NCBI GenBank assembly: GCA_016235745.1
Contig: JACRJA010000062.1
Coordinates: 62,001 to 126,000, forward strand
DNA length: 64,000 bases
Direction of reading: 5' to 3'
Origin: Rhodocyclales bacterium
GTDB lineage: Bacteria; Pseudomonadota; Gammaproteobacteria; Burkholderiales; Rhodocyclaceae
The translations under genes and the position numbers were made by a program. Below, in pieces: positions 9,711-21,200 of the stretch. The notes under the pieces are model-generated. The model was not told the DNA's origin, made no database searches, and saw only the letters and a program-made list of their open reading frames with translations. Each line of letters begins with the position of its first letter. Within the stretch, counting starts at the first letter, position 1.

Positions 9711-10193
9711 ATGCTGACCATCCAAACCCGCCGTTGCCTCGGTCTCGCGCTGATGTTCGGTGCCTTCACGCTCCCCGCCTGGGCGCAGACGGTCAAGGTC
9801 GACGGCCCTTGGGTCCAGGCCACAGTGGCCGGACAGAAAGCGACGGCCGCCTTCATGAAGCTCACCGCCGACGCGCCGGTCAGGCTCACCGGCGGCAAGA
9901 CGCCGGTCGCCCCCGTGGTGGAGATCCACGAAATGGTAATGGACGGCGACGTCATGAAGATGCGCGCCATCGAGGGAGGGCTGCCGCTGGAAGCCGGCAA
10001 AACGGTGGAGCTTAAGCCCGGCGGCTACCACGTGATGCTCATCGACCTGCCCAAAGCGGTGGAAGTCGGGCAGAACGTGCCGCTCACCCTCACCTTCACC
10101 GATGCACAGGGCAAGACGTTCGAGGTCGCCGTCGAGGCGCCGGTGCGGCCGCTCAAACGCGGGCACGAGAAGAAATCCGGCCATGGCATGTGA
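9711..10193 (+). CDS. Periplasmic copper chaperone PCu(A)C family
   Basis: Signal peptide; VVEIHEMVMDGDVMKMR...LKPGGYHVMLIDL; C-terminal GHEKKSGHGM tail. Confidence 0.92.
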   Translation: MLTIQTRRCLGLALMFGAFTLPAWAQTVKVDGPWVQATVAGQKATAAFMKLTADAPVRLTGGKTPVAPVVEIHEMVMDGDVMKMRAIEGGLPLEAGKTVELKPGGYHVMLIDLPKAVEVGQNVPLTLTFTDAQGKTFEVAVEAPVRPLKRGHEKKSGHGM

Positions 10194-10686
10194 CACTCCG
10201 CTCACCGAGCGGCGTCTGGGCAAACGCGGCCAGACGCTGATCGCGGCAGGAGAAAGCGGCCCAGCCTGGCGGGTGGTGGAGGGCATCGTGCGGCTCGATC
10301 TGCCAGTGCCCTTTGGCGAGGAGCCCGGCGAGGAGCATTTCGTCGGCATCGCCTGGGGCGGCGACCTGATCGGGGCGGAAGCGCTCATGTTCGGCCGCTA
10401 TGGCTATACCGCCACCGCCGTCACGCCAGTGATACTCGAGGGCTGGAGCAGCGCGGCGGCGAAAGAGCCCGCAGCCCTGCTCTATGCCCGCTTCGAGCAC
10501 CGCATGGGCGAAGTGCTGCGCCTGCGCGCGGGCAAGGCGCCCGAGCGCATCGCCCGCCTCTTCGAGCTCGCCCAATCGGCCGGAGCCGAACCGCTGCGCC
10601 TGCGCCTGCGCGACATCGCCGCCATCACCGGGCTGCGCATCGAGACCGTGTCGCGCACACTCAAGGCGATGGAAGTTGGTGGCTGA
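10183..10686 (+). CDS. Short Crp/Fnr family transcriptional regulator
   Basis: C-terminal HTH RDIAAITGLRIETVSRTLKAME with FNR-type E-x-x-S-R recognition helix; start overlaps the PCu(A)C stop by 11 nt. Confidence 0.82.
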   Translation: MACDTPLTERRLGKRGQTLIAAGESGPAWRVVEGIVRLDLPVPFGEEPGEEHFVGIAWGGDLIGAEALMFGRYGYTATAVTPVILEGWSSAAAKEPAALLYARFEHRMGEVLRLRAGKAPERIARLFELAQSAGAEPLRLRLRDIAAITGLRIETVSRTLKAMEVGG

Positions 10687-10695
10687 GCCGCACGC

Positions 10696-11889
10696 TCAGC
10701 TGAGACGCCGGTAGCCTCCGGGCACGCCCTTGGGAGAGAAGACGAACTGCCACAGCTGGTTGGTGCGGGCGCGGAACGTGCCGGCGCAGGCGAGCAGGTA
10801 ATAGCGCCACATGCGGTAGAAACGCTCGCCGTAGCGCTCGCGAAAGCGCGGCCAGGCGGCTTCGAAGCGCTCGTACCAGGCCATCAAGGTTTTGTCGTAG
10901 TCGGCGCCGAAGTTGTGCAGGTCTTCCATCACGAACCAGCTCTCGCTCGCGTCCGCCACCTCGCCGATCGAGGGCAATTCTCCATTGGGGAAGATGTACT
11001 TCTCGATCCAGGGGTCGGTGCCTCCGCCGCGGCGGTTCTTGCCGATGGTGTGCAACAGGAAGAGCCCGTCGTCGCGCAGGCTGCGGCGCGCCATGGAAAA
11101 ATACGCCTTGTAGTTGCGCACCCCCACGTGCTCGAACATCCCCACCGAAGCGATACGGTCGAACCGCTCCTTGCCGTCGACGTTGAAGGTGCGGTAGTCG
11201 GCCAGGATGAAGCGCACCGGCAGCCCCGCGCAGCGCTTCTGCCCCCAGGCGGCCTGGTCCTTGGAGATCGTCAGGCCCACGCACTCGACGCCGTAGTGCT
11301 CGGCGGCATAGCGCATGAGGCTGCCCCAGCCGCAGCCGATGTCGAGCAGCCGCATCCCCGGTTCCAGCCCCAGCTTGCGGCAGATGAGGTCGAGCTTGGC
11401 CACTTGCGCCTCTTCCAGCGTCTTGGCCTGGGCCCAGTAGCCGCAGGAATAGGCCATGTAGGGGTCGAGCATGGCCTCGAAGAAATCGCTGCCCAGGTCG
11501 TAGTGCACCTCGCCCACGTGCCAGGCGCGGCGCACGGACTGCAGATTGATGAGTCGCGCTTTCAACGCGCGCCACACGAGCGAGGGATTCCTCACCCGCT
11601 CGTCGAGCCGCGCGCGCAGCACCCGGGCGAAGAACTCGTCGAGCCGCTCGCACTCCCACCAGCCGTCCATGTAGGCTTCGCCCAGGCCGAGGCTGCCTTC
11701 GGCGAGCACGCGTTCGAGCACCTTGGGGTGTTTGATCTGGAAATCCCACGGCCGGTCGCCGTCGAGTTTCACGTCGGCCTCGTCGAGCCAGGATTGCACC
11801 AAAGACCGCAGCCGGCGGGCATCGCGCGCGGGTTCCTTCGTCGGCGTCGGCCGTTCGTCGACGAAACCTTGCTGTTGTAGTGTCGGCAT
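10696..11889 (-). CDS. cfa: Cyclopropane-fatty-acyl-phospholipid synthase family
   Basis: HYDLGSDFFEAMLDPYMAYSCGYW, LLDIGCGWGSLMRYAAEHYGVECVGLTIS, MFEHVGVRNYKAYF. Confidence 0.93.
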   Translation of the reverse strand: MPTLQQQGFVDERPTPTKEPARDARRLRSLVQSWLDEADVKLDGDRPWDFQIKHPKVLERVLAEGSLGLGEAYMDGWWECERLDEFFARVLRARLDERVRNPSLVWRALKARLINLQSVRRAWHVGEVHYDLGSDFFEAMLDPYMAYSCGYWAQAKTLEEAQVAKLDLICRKLGLEPGMRLLDIGCGWGSLMRYAAEHYGVECVGLTISKDQAAWGQKRCAGLPVRFILADYRTFNVDGKERFDRIASVGMFEHVGVRNYKAYFSMARRSLRDDGLFLLHTIGKNRRGGGTDPWIEKYIFPNGELPSIGEVADASESWFVMEDLHNFGADYDKTLMAWYERFEAAWPRFRERYGERFYRMWRYYLLACAGTFRARTNQLWQFVFSPKGVPGGYRRLS

Positions 11890-11943
11890 ATGCCCCTCCA
11901 GGATGGAACGGAAGGCGGAGCGCTGCGGCCCCGCCTCCCTTCA

Positions 11944-13410
11944 TCATAGACGATCGAGCGCGCGCCGCACGCCTTCGGCGTAGGCCGGGTCGATCCGGGC
12001 GAAGAGCGCGAGCTGGCGCACGACGATGTGCTCCGGCACTCCTCTCATCGAACGGGCGATGTTGCCGTAGAGCCGCTCCTTGTGCGCTTCGTCGAAGAGC
12101 GCCCACAGGGCGCGCGGCTGCGAAAAGTCGTCGTTGCCGTCGCGATGGCTGTAGCGGTCGATCATCCCCTGCACCGCGAGCGGCGGCTCCTTGACTTCGG
12201 GCCGCTCGACCGGGCCGCCGAAAGAGTTGGGCTCGTAGTAGGCGTCCGGGTTTTCGTGGAAGTTGTCGAAGAAGCGCATTGACCCGTCCTTGTGGTAGTG
12301 ATGCACCGGGCAGCGGGGACGATTGACCGGCAGCGCCTCGTAGTGCGTCCCCAGGCGGTAGCGGTGGGCGTCGGCGTAGGAGAAGATGCGCGCCTGCAGC
12401 ATCTTGTCGGGCGAAAACCCGATGCCCGGCACCACGTTGGAGGGCGAAAAGGCGGCCTGTTCGATCTCGGCAAAGTAGTTGTCCGGGTTACGGTTGAGCT
12501 CCATCACCCCCACTTCGATGAGCGGGGCGTCGCGGTGCGGCCAGACCTTGGTGAGGTCGAACGGGTTCCAGCCGGTGCGCTCGCTCCAGGCGTCGGCCTC
12601 TTGTTCGCTCATCACCTGCACGTACATCGTCCAGCGGGGATATTCGCCGCGCTCGATCGCGCCGAAGAGCGCCTCCTGGTAGCTCTCGCGCGTCTTGCCG
12701 ATGATCGCCTCGGCCTCTTCGTCGGTGAGCGTCTCGTGCCCTTGACGGGTCTTGAAATGGAACTTCACCCAGAAGCGCTCGCCGGCCTCGTTCCAGAAGC
12801 TGTAGGTGTGGCTGCCGTAGCCGTTCATGTGCATGGGCGAGCGCGGAATGCCGCGATCGGAGAAGAGGATGGTGAGCTGGTGCAGGCTCTCGGGCGAGAG
12901 CGACCAGAAATCCCACATCGCCGTGGGCGAGCGCAGATTGGTGCGCGGATGGCGCTTCTGCGTATGGATGAAGTCGGGGAACTTGTAGGCGTCACGGATG
13001 AAGAAGACCGGCGTGTTGTTGCCCACCAGATCCCAGTTTCCTTCCTCGGTGTAGAACTTGAGCGCGAAGCCGCGCACGTCGCGCTCGGCATCGGCCGCGC
13101 CCATCTCGCCAGCCACCGTGGAGAAGCGCGCGAGCATGGGAATCTTCGCCCCGATCTGGGAAAATACCTTGGCGCGCGAATACCTGCGGATGTCGCCGGT
13201 GATGGTCAGCGTGCCGAACGCGCCCCAGCCCTTGGCGTGCACCACGCGCTCGGGGATGCGCTCGCGGTTCTGGTGCGCGAGCTTCTCGAGCAGGATGTAG
13301 TCTTGCAGCAACGTGGGGCCGCGCGGCCCGACGGTGAGTGAATTCTGGTTGTCAGGCACCGACGCACCGGCCGTGGTGGTGAGATGATAGGGGCACTTCT
13401 GCTCGCTCAT
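11944..13410 (-). CDS. Monofunctional heme catalase
   Basis: [59 protein letters not shown]; start at MSEQKCPYH (13410). Confidence 0.95.
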   Translation of the reverse strand: MSEQKCPYHLTTTAGASVPDNQNSLTVGPRGPTLLQDYILLEKLAHQNRERIPERVVHAKGWGAFGTLTITGDIRRYSRAKVFSQIGAKIPMLARFSTVAGEMGAADAERDVRGFALKFYTEEGNWDLVGNNTPVFFIRDAYKFPDFIHTQKRHPRTNLRSPTAMWDFWSLSPESLHQLTILFSDRGIPRSPMHMNGYGSHTYSFWNEAGERFWVKFHFKTRQGHETLTDEEAEAIIGKTRESYQEALFGAIERGEYPRWTMYVQVMSEQEADAWSERTGWNPFDLTKVWPHRDAPLIEVGVMELNRNPDNYFAEIEQAAFSPSNVVPGIGFSPDKMLQARIFSYADAHRYRLGTHYEALPVNRPRCPVHHYHKDGSMRFFDNFHENPDAYYEPNSFGGPVERPEVKEPPLAVQGMIDRYSHRDGNDDFSQPRALWALFDEAHKERLYGNIARSMRGVPEHIVVRQLALFARIDPAYAEGVRRALDRL

Positions 13411-13682
13411 GGCGCGTTCTCCTTGCAGGGTCGAATGGCCGAACCGCGCGGCCCAGGGCAGGCGCCGCAAGCTGCGGATCCGGTAGTGGCGCGTCCTCGA
13501 TGCGCCGTCGATGCCATCATAGAAAAGAACGGGAGCAAAACCAATCGTTCCAGCCTATCGAGGGAATCGAGGAAGCGGCTGCATGCGCGCCGTTTCGTTC
13601 CCAAAACCCCACCGATGACCTAAGATTGGCGAAAATCCATCGGCGCGCCACGGACGGCGCGGCAAAAACTTGAGGAAAAACC

Positions 13683-15572
13683 ATGGAACATCGACCGGCG
13701 AGTGAAGCCCGCGGCAAGGAACTGGCGCTCTTGTGTCTGGGAGCGCTGGGCGTGGTCTACGGCGACATCGGCACGAGCCCGCTGTACGCGATGAAGGAGG
13801 TCTTCGCCGGTAATCACCCCATCGCCCTGGAGCGGGCCAACGTGCTCGGCAGCCTGTCGCTCTTCTTCTGGGCGCTCATCATCATCGTTGCCATCAAATA
13901 CGTCGTTTTCATCATGCGCGCCGACAACCGCGGCGAGGGCGGCATCATCGCGCTCATCGCGCTGGCGCTGCGCGACACGCGCCCTGGCAGCCGCTCGCAG
14001 GCGGTCGTACTCGGCGTCGGCATCCTGGGCGCGGCCATGTTCTACGGCGACGGCATGGTCACGCCGGCCATCTCCGTGCTCTCGGCCGTGGAGGGGCTGC
14101 AGATCGCCGCGCCGGCGCTGCACCACGTGGTGGTGCCGGTGTCGCTGACGGTGCTCTTCATCCTCTTCTACCTGCAGCACCACGGCACGAGGCTCGTCGG
14201 GCACGCTTTCGGACCGGTGATGCTCGTCTGGTTCGTGGTGCTGGCGCTCCTCGGCCTCAACCAGATCCTCGGCGCGCCGGAAGTGCTCGCGGCTCTGAGC
14301 CCGACCTACGCCGTCTCTTTCCTGGTGCATCATCACGCGATGGCCCTGGTGGCGATGGGTAACGTGGTGCTGGCGATCACCGGAGCGGAGGCGCTCTACG
14401 CCGACATGGGGCACTTCGGACGCGAACCCATCCGGCGCAGCTGGTTCCTGCTGGTCCTGCCGGCATTGGTGCTCAACTACTTCGGGCAAGGGGCGCTGCT
14501 GTTGCGCGATCCTTCCGCGATGCAGAACCCCTTCTATTTAATGGCCCCCGAATGGGCGCTCTACCCCATGCTGGGTCTGGCGACGCTGGCCACCGTCATC
14601 GCTTCCCAGGCCGTCATCTCGGGCGCCTTCTCCATCACCCGGCAGGCGATCCAGCTGGGGTTCCTGCCGCGTATGGAAGTGCGCCATACCTCGGAGCGCG
14701 AACAGGGGCAGATCTACGTACCGGTGCTCAACTGGGCCTTGATGGCAGCGGTGATGCTGCTCGTGCTTGGATTTCGCTCCTCGAACAACCTCGCGGCGGC
14801 CTACGGCCTGGCGGTGACCGGCGACATGGTGATCACCTCGCTTTTGGCCACCGTGGTGGCCGCCCGCGTCTGGGGCTGGGGCTGGACCCGCGCCGTGGCG
14901 CTCTTTGCCTGCTTCCTGGCGGTGGAATTGACTTTCCTCGCCGCCAACATCCTGAAGATCCCCGATGGCGGCTGGTTCCCCTTGTGCGTGGGGCTGGTGG
15001 TCTTCGTCGTCATGCTCGCCTGGAAGCAGGGACGGGAACTGCTCGTCGAGCGGCTCGAAGGCGGACGCATGAGACTGGCGGGCTTCATCGAATCGCTGCG
15101 CGGCGGCATGCCGCCGCGCGTGCCGGGCACGGCGGTCTTTCTCAACGCCCACCCCGACCGCGTGCCGCACGCGCTGCTGCACAACCTGATGCACAACAAG
15201 ATCCTGCACGAGCACGTGGTCGTGGTCAGCGTGCGCTTCGAGGACGTTCCCTACGTGCCGCCTACGGAACGGCTGGAAATCCGGGAGCTGCCGGAGAACT
15301 TCTGGCAGGTGATCGTGCGCTATGGCTTCATGGACGAACCCGATCTGCCGGCCGCGCTTGCCGGCGCCGCGCCCATGGGGCTGGAGTGCGCGCCGCTGGC
15401 CACTTCGTGGTTCCTGGGACGCGAAACGGTCATTCCCCGCCCCAGCCCCGAGATGCGGCTGTGGCGCAAACGGGTCTTCGTCGCCCTGCACCGCAATGCC
15501 GGCAGCGTCACCGCCTTCTTCAAGATTCCGCCCAACCGCGTCGTCGAGCTCGGCACCCAGGTGCTGCTGTAG
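13683..15572 (+). CDS. kup: KUP family potassium uptake protein
   Basis: LGALGVVYGDIGTSPLYAMKEVF, MFYGDGMVTPAISVLSAVEGL, TGAEALYADMGHFG. Confidence 0.95.
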   Translation: MEHRPASEARGKELALLCLGALGVVYGDIGTSPLYAMKEVFAGNHPIALERANVLGSLSLFFWALIIIVAIKYVVFIMRADNRGEGGIIALIALALRDTRPGSRSQAVVLGVGILGAAMFYGDGMVTPAISVLSAVEGLQIAAPALHHVVVPVSLTVLFILFYLQHHGTRLVGHAFGPVMLVWFVVLALLGLNQILGAPEVLAALSPTYAVSFLVHHHAMALVAMGNVVLAITGAEALYADMGHFGREPIRRSWFLLVLPALVLNYFGQGALLLRDPSAMQNPFYLMAPEWALYPMLGLATLATVIASQAVISGAFSITRQAIQLGFLPRMEVRHTSEREQGQIYVPVLNWALMAAVMLLVLGFRSSNNLAAAYGLAVTGDMVITSLLATVVAARVWGWGWTRAVALFACFLAVELTFLAANILKIPDGGWFPLCVGLVVFVVMLAWKQGRELLVERLEGGRMRLAGFIESLRGGMPPRVPGTAVFLNAHPDRVPHALLHNLMHNKILHEHVVVVSVRFEDVPYVPPTERLEIRELPENFWQVIVRYGFMDEPDLPAALAGAAPMGLECAPLATSWFLGRETVIPRPSPEMRLWRKRVFVALHRNAGSVTAFFKIPPNRVVELGTQVLL

Positions 15573-15575
15573 ACG

Positions 15576-15608
15576 AAAAAAAACCTCCCATCGGCAAGGA
15601 CGGGAGGT
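15576..15608 (-). terminator. Rho-independent terminator of ahpF
   Basis: Minus strand: ACCTCCC - 12-nt loop - GGGAGGT followed by 8 T (plus-strand A8 at 15576-15583). Confidence 0.85.
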
Positions 15609-15630
15609 ACGCCGCACCGCCGGGGTTGCC

Positions 15631-17217
15631 TTACTGCGCCGGCGCGAGCCGGATGAGGTAGTCGAACGCCGACAGCGCCGCCTTCGCCCCCTCGCCCATG
15701 GCGATGATGATCTGCTTGTAGGGCACGGTGGTGCAGTCGCCCGCGGCGAACACCCCTGGGACTGACGTGCCGCAGCGCGCGTCGATCTCGATCTCGCCGA
15801 AGCGGCTGCGCGCCACCGCCCCTTCGAGCCAGTCGGTGTTGGGCACGAGCCCGATCTGCACGAACACGCCAGCCAGTTCCACCGTCTGCTCCTCGCCGCT
15901 GGCGCGGTCGCGGTAGCGCAGGGCGTTGACCTTCTGTCCGTCGCCGCGGATTTCCAGCGTCTGGGCATTGGTGACGATGGTCACGTTGGGCAGGCTCTTG
16001 AGCTTGCGCTGCAGCACGGCATCGGCGCGCAGGGCCTCGGCGAACTCGATGAGCGTGACATGATCGACGATGCCGGCCAGGTCGATCGCCGCCTCCACCC
16101 CCGAGTTGCCCCCGCCGATCACCGCCACTTTCTTGCCCTTGAAGAGCGGCCCGTCGCAGTGCGGGCAGTAGGCCACGCCCCGGCCGCGGTATTCCTTCTC
16201 GCCGGGAACGCCCAGCTCGCGCCAGCGCGCGCCGGTGGCGAGGATCACCGCCTTGGCGCCGAGCTCGGCGCCGTTGGCGAGCGCCACCTTCGCCGCCTGG
16301 CCCGGCACGGCGGGAACGTCGAGGCGCACCGCGCGCTGATGGTTCATGACGTCTACATCATAGACCTTGACGTGCTCTTCCAGCCCGGCCACGAGCTTGG
16401 GCCCCTCGGTCTCCTTCACCGAGATGAAGTTCTCGATGGCGAGCGTGTCCATCACCTGGCCGCCGAAGCGCTCGGCCACGATGCCGGTGCGCAATCCCTT
16501 GCGCGCGGCATAGATCGCCGCCGCCGCTCCGGCCGGCCCGCCGCCGACGATGAGGATGTCGAATTCGCCCTTTTGCGCGAGCCGCGCCCGTTCGCGCTCC
16601 TCGGCGTGCGTGTCGACCTTGGCGAGGATCTCCGGCAGCTCCATGCGCCCCCGGCCGAACAGCTCGCCGTTGAGATAGACGGTGGGTACGGCCATGATCT
16701 GCTTGGCCTCGACCTCGGCGGGGAAGCTCGCCCCGTCGATCATCACCGCCTGCACCCTGGGGTTCAGGGCGGCCATGGTGTTGACCGACTGCACCACTTC
16801 GGGGCAGTTGTGGCACGACAGCGACACGTACACCGTGAAAGAAAGCGGCGACTCCAGGCTCTTGACCTGTTCGATCACCTCCGGCTCGAGCTTGGGCGGG
16901 TAGCCGCTCACCTGCAGCAGCGCGAGGATGAGCGAGGCGAACTCGTGCCCCAGCGGCAGGCCGGCGAAATGCACCCGCGGAGCTTCCCCTGGGCGGGTCA
17001 CCGCGAACGCCGGGCGCCGCCCGCCGGCGACCTCCTCACTCTGGGCCTCGCGCACCGTCACCTTGCCGCCGCCGGCAGCGACGATTTCCTGCACCAGCTC
17101 GGCCAGCTGGCGGCCGCGCTCGCCCTCGTCGAGCGCCGTGACGAGTTCGATCGGCCCGGCGAGCCGGGTCAAATATTGCGTCAAGGCGTTCTTCGTTTCT
17201 TGATCGAGCAATGCCAT
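15631..17217 (-). CDS. ahpF: Alkyl hydroperoxide reductase subunit F
   Basis: [67 protein letters not shown]; start revised to 17217. Confidence 0.95.
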   Translation of the reverse strand: MALLDQETKNALTQYLTRLAGPIELVTALDEGERGRQLAELVQEIVAAGGGKVTVREAQSEEVAGGRRPAFAVTRPGEAPRVHFAGLPLGHEFASLILALLQVSGYPPKLEPEVIEQVKSLESPLSFTVYVSLSCHNCPEVVQSVNTMAALNPRVQAVMIDGASFPAEVEAKQIMAVPTVYLNGELFGRGRMELPEILAKVDTHAEERERARLAQKGEFDILIVGGGPAGAAAAIYAARKGLRTGIVAERFGGQVMDTLAIENFISVKETEGPKLVAGLEEHVKVYDVDVMNHQRAVRLDVPAVPGQAAKVALANGAELGAKAVILATGARWRELGVPGEKEYRGRGVAYCPHCDGPLFKGKKVAVIGGGNSGVEAAIDLAGIVDHVTLIEFAEALRADAVLQRKLKSLPNVTIVTNAQTLEIRGDGQKVNALRYRDRASGEEQTVELAGVFVQIGLVPNTDWLEGAVARSRFGEIEIDARCGTSVPGVFAAGDCTTVPYKQIIIAMGEGAKAALSAFDYLIRLAPAQ

Positions 17218-17379
17218 GGTAAACCCCCTTCGTCGAAACTTCGGATGAAAAAAGCCCCCCGGCCTCTTTCGGCCGACGTCTCCGTGATACAAGGAAAAGG
17301 CGCCGCCGCCTCGTGCGGACGTACGGCGCCCCGCTGGCGAAGGCCGCCGCACGCAGCGGGGCCCCAGCGGTCGCAATGC

Positions 17380-17943
17380 TTAGATCTTGCCGACCAGATC
17401 GAGGGACGGCTTGAGCGTCTCGGCGCCTTCGTTCCACTTGGCCGGGCAGACTTCGCCCGGATGCTCGGCCACGTACTTGGCGGCTTTCACCTTGCGCAGC
17501 AGCTCGGCGGCGTTACGGCCGATGCTGTTGTCGTTGACTTCCACCCCCTTGATGACGCCGTTGGGGTCGATGATGAAGGTGCCGCGCAGGGCTACCCCGT
17601 CTTCCTCGATGAGCACGTCGAAGGCGCGGGAGAGTTTCTGCGCCGGGTCGCCGAGCATGGGATAGCGCACTTTCTTGATGGCCGGCGAGGTTTCGGCCCA
17701 GGCTTTGTGCGTGAAGTGGGTGTCGGTCGACACCGAGTAGATCTCGCAGTTGATCTTCTTGAACTCGTCGTACAGATCGGCCAGATCTTCGAGCTCGGTC
17801 GGGCACACGAAAGTGAAGTCGGCCGGGTAGAACACGAAGACCGACCAGTGACCGCGCAGATCGGCGTCGGTCACTTCGATGAATTTGCCGTTGTGATAGG
17901 CCTGTACTTTGAACGGAACGACTTGGGTGTTGATCAAGCTCAT
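17380..17943 (-). CDS. ahpC: Peroxiredoxin AhpC (alkyl hydroperoxide reductase subunit C)
   Basis: [52 protein letters not shown]. Confidence 0.96.
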   Translation of the reverse strand: MSLINTQVVPFKVQAYHNGKFIEVTDADLRGHWSVFVFYPADFTFVCPTELEDLADLYDEFKKINCEIYSVSTDTHFTHKAWAETSPAIKKVRYPMLGDPAQKLSRAFDVLIEEDGVALRGTFIIDPNGVIKGVEVNDNSIGRNAAELLRKVKAAKYVAEHPGEVCPAKWNEGAETLKPSLDLVGKI

Positions 17944-18087
17944 AGCGCTTCCTCCTGTCAGGGTCGAACATCTCACACCGGTCATTCGACCGGCGGCGGT
18001 CCGGCGGCCTTGCTGCTGCCGGTCACCACGCGAACCATTCTAGGTCAGGGTCGGGGCAAAATCCAATCGTTTGCAGCAAACGTCATG

Positions 18088-18102
18088 ATAGAAAAAAGCT
18101 AT
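18088..18102. promoter_or_regulatory. Putative OxyR half-site upstream of ahpC
   Basis: ATAG-N7-CTAT (ATAGAAAAAAGCTAT), matching the known OxyR ATAG/CTAT spacing. Confidence 0.55.
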
Positions 18103-18210
18103 CAACAAAAGCACAGGTTTTAAGGCGTTCTCAATGACCCACACTCCCGTCGTGGGCGACGCCCCTCGGAACATGCGCTAGAATTGCCTCTCGAACCGTG
18201 CCCGGAGAGG

Positions 18211-21200
18211 ATGATGGACCCGCGTCTGCGCGAAATCCCTTACAACTACACCTCTTTGTCCGACCGCGAGATCGTGATCCGGCTGCTGGGCGAGGAGGCC
18301 TGGACGATCCTGGAGGCCCTGCGCGGCGAGCGCGTCACCGGCCGCTCGGCGCGCATGCTCTTCGAGATCCTCGGCGACATCTGGGTGGTGCGGCGCAACC
18401 CTTTTCTCGAAGACGATCTGCTCGCCAACCGCAAGCGGCGCCAGGCGCTCGTCGAAGCCCTGCGTCACCGGCTCGACGAAGTGGAGAAACGGCGCGTGGC
18501 GAGCGCCGCCGCCGATGCCGAGCGCGCCGCCCGCGTGGCGCGCCTGGTCGAACTCACCGCCGCGGCGATCGATGCCTTCGAGCGCTCATTCGGCGAAACC
18601 GAACGGCTGCGCAAGGACGTGCTGCGCGTGCTGTCGCGCCACACGCGCCGCGACAACATCCGCTTCGACGGGCACGCGCGCGTGTCACACGTCACCGACG
18701 CCACCGACTGGCGCGTGGAGCTGCCCTTCGTCGTGCTCACGCCGGACACCGAAGAGGAGCTCGCCCCCCTCGTGCGCGGCTGCATCGAACTCGGCTTGAC
18801 CATCATCCCGCGCGGCGGCGGCACCGGCTACACCGGCGGCGCCGTGCCGCTCGATGCGCGTTCGGCCATCATCAACACGGAGAAGCTCACCTCGCTCGGC
18901 CCGGTCGAAGAAGTCGAATTGCCCGGGCGCGAAGGGCCGCTGCCGCAGCGCTACCCCACCATCCGCACCGGCGCCGGCGTCGTCACGCAGCGCGTGGCCG
19001 ATGCCGCCGCGGCCGCCGGGCGCGTCTTTGCCGTCGACCCCACGTCGGCCGAAGCGAGCTGCATCGGCGGCAACATCGCCATGAACGCCGGCGGCAAGAA
19101 AGCGGTGCTGTGGGGCACGGCGCTCGACAACCTGCTGTGGTGGAAAATGGTCACGCCCGACGGCAACTGGCTCGAAGTGGAGCGGCTCGAGCACAACCTC
19201 GGCAAGATCCACGAGCAGGAGACGGTCTGGTTCCGCCTGCGCCGCTTCGACGGGCTCACCTACGCGCCGCTGGGCGAGGAGCTCATCAGCGCGCCGGGCG
19301 CGAGCCTGCGCAAACCGGGCCTGGGCAAGGACGTCACCGACAAATACCTGCACGGCATCCCCGGCATCCAGAAGGAAGGCACCGACGGCCTCATCGTGGC
19401 CGCGCGCTGGGTGCTGCACCAGATGCCGCCGGTCACGCGCACCGTCTGCCTCGAATTCTTCGGTCAGGTGCGCGACGCCGTGCCGGCCATCGTCGAGATC
19501 ACCGACTACTTCAAACCCGGCGGCGAAGGGCACGCAGCCGGGGTACAACTGGCGGGGCTCGAGCACCTCGACGAGCGCTACGTCAAGGCCGTGGGCTACA
19601 CCACCAAGGCCAAGCGCCGCGGGCGGCCCAAGATGGTGCTGGTGGGCGACATCGTCGGCCACGACGAAGAGGCGGTGATGCGCGCGGCGTCCGAAGTGGT
19701 GCGGATGTGCAACAAGCGCGACGCCGAAGGCTTCATCGCCGTCACCCCCGAGCAGCGCAAGCGCTTCTGGCTCGAGCGCTCCCGCACCGCGGCCATTTCC
19801 CGGCACACCAACGCCTTCAAGATCAACGAAGACGTCGTCATTCCATTGCCCAAGATGGGTGAATACTGCGACGCCGTCGAGCGCATCAACATCGAGCTGT
19901 CGCTCGACAACAAGCTCGCCCTGTGCGACCGGCTCGAAGCCTTCCTGCGCGAACCGAGGCTGCCGCTCGATCCGGGCGACGCCGACCTGCCGCCGGAGAC
20001 GCTCATCGGTGAGAAGCGCGAACAGGCGCTCGAACTCGTCGACGCGGTGCGCCGCCGCTGGCGCTGGCTGCGCGACCATCTCGACCTGCCGCTGGCCGAG
20101 GCGGAACCGCACTTCGCCGCATACGGCGTCGAGCCGGGCGAGCTCACCAACCGGGCCGAAGCGCTCACCCTCTTCCACCGCCTGCAGGACTATTCCATCC
20201 GCGTCTCCTGGAAGCGTGAGCTGCGCCCGGGGCTCCTGCGCATTTTCGACGGCGACGTCTTCCGTCCCACGCGCGAGCGCATCCTCGAGCTCCACCAGCA
20301 GGTCAAGCGCAGCCGGCTCTTCGTGGCGCTGCACATGCACGCGGGCGACGGCAACGTGCACACCAACATCCCGGTCAATTCCGACGATTACGAGATGCTG
20401 CAGACCGCCAACCGCGTGGTCGACCGCATCATGGCGGTGGCGAAGTCGCTCGGCGGCGTCATCTCCGGCGAGCACGGCATCGGCATCACCAAGATCGATT
20501 ATCTCGACGAGGAGCAGCTGCGCCCCTTCTGGGACTACAAACGGCGCATCGACCCCAAAGGGGCGTTCAACCGCGGCAAGCTCATGCCTGGCGGCAACCT
20601 CTCCCGCGCCTACACGCCGTCCTTCAACCTGCTCGGGCACGAATCGCTCATCATGGAGCAGACCGAGATCGGAGCGATCGCCGACGACATAAAATCCTGC
20701 CTGCGCTGCGGCAAGTGCAAGCCCGTGTGTTCCACGCACGTGCCGCGCGCCAATCTCCTCTACAGCCCGCGCGACAAGATCCTCTCTACCTCGCAGCTCA
20801 TCGAGGCGCTGCTCTACGAAGAGCAGACACGCCGCGGCGTCTCTCTGGCGCACTGGGCCGAGTTCGAGGACATCGGCGATCACTGCACCGTCTGCCACAA
20901 GTGCGAGAAACCCTGCCCGGTCGACATCGACTTCGGCGACGTCTCGATCAAGATGAGGAACCTGCTGCGCAAGCAGGGGAAGCGCTCCTTCAACCCGGGC
21001 ACCAAAGCAGCGATGCTGCTGCTCACGATCAAGGACCCGACCACGGTCAAGCTCGTGCGCAAGACCATGGTCGAGTGGGGCTACAAGGCGCAGCGCCTGG
21101 CACACCGCTGGGCCAAGCAGCTCGGCTTGATCCAGGAGCAGACGCGCCGCCCGCCGCTCACCGTGGGCAAGCCGCCCATCCGCGAGCAGGTGATCCACTT

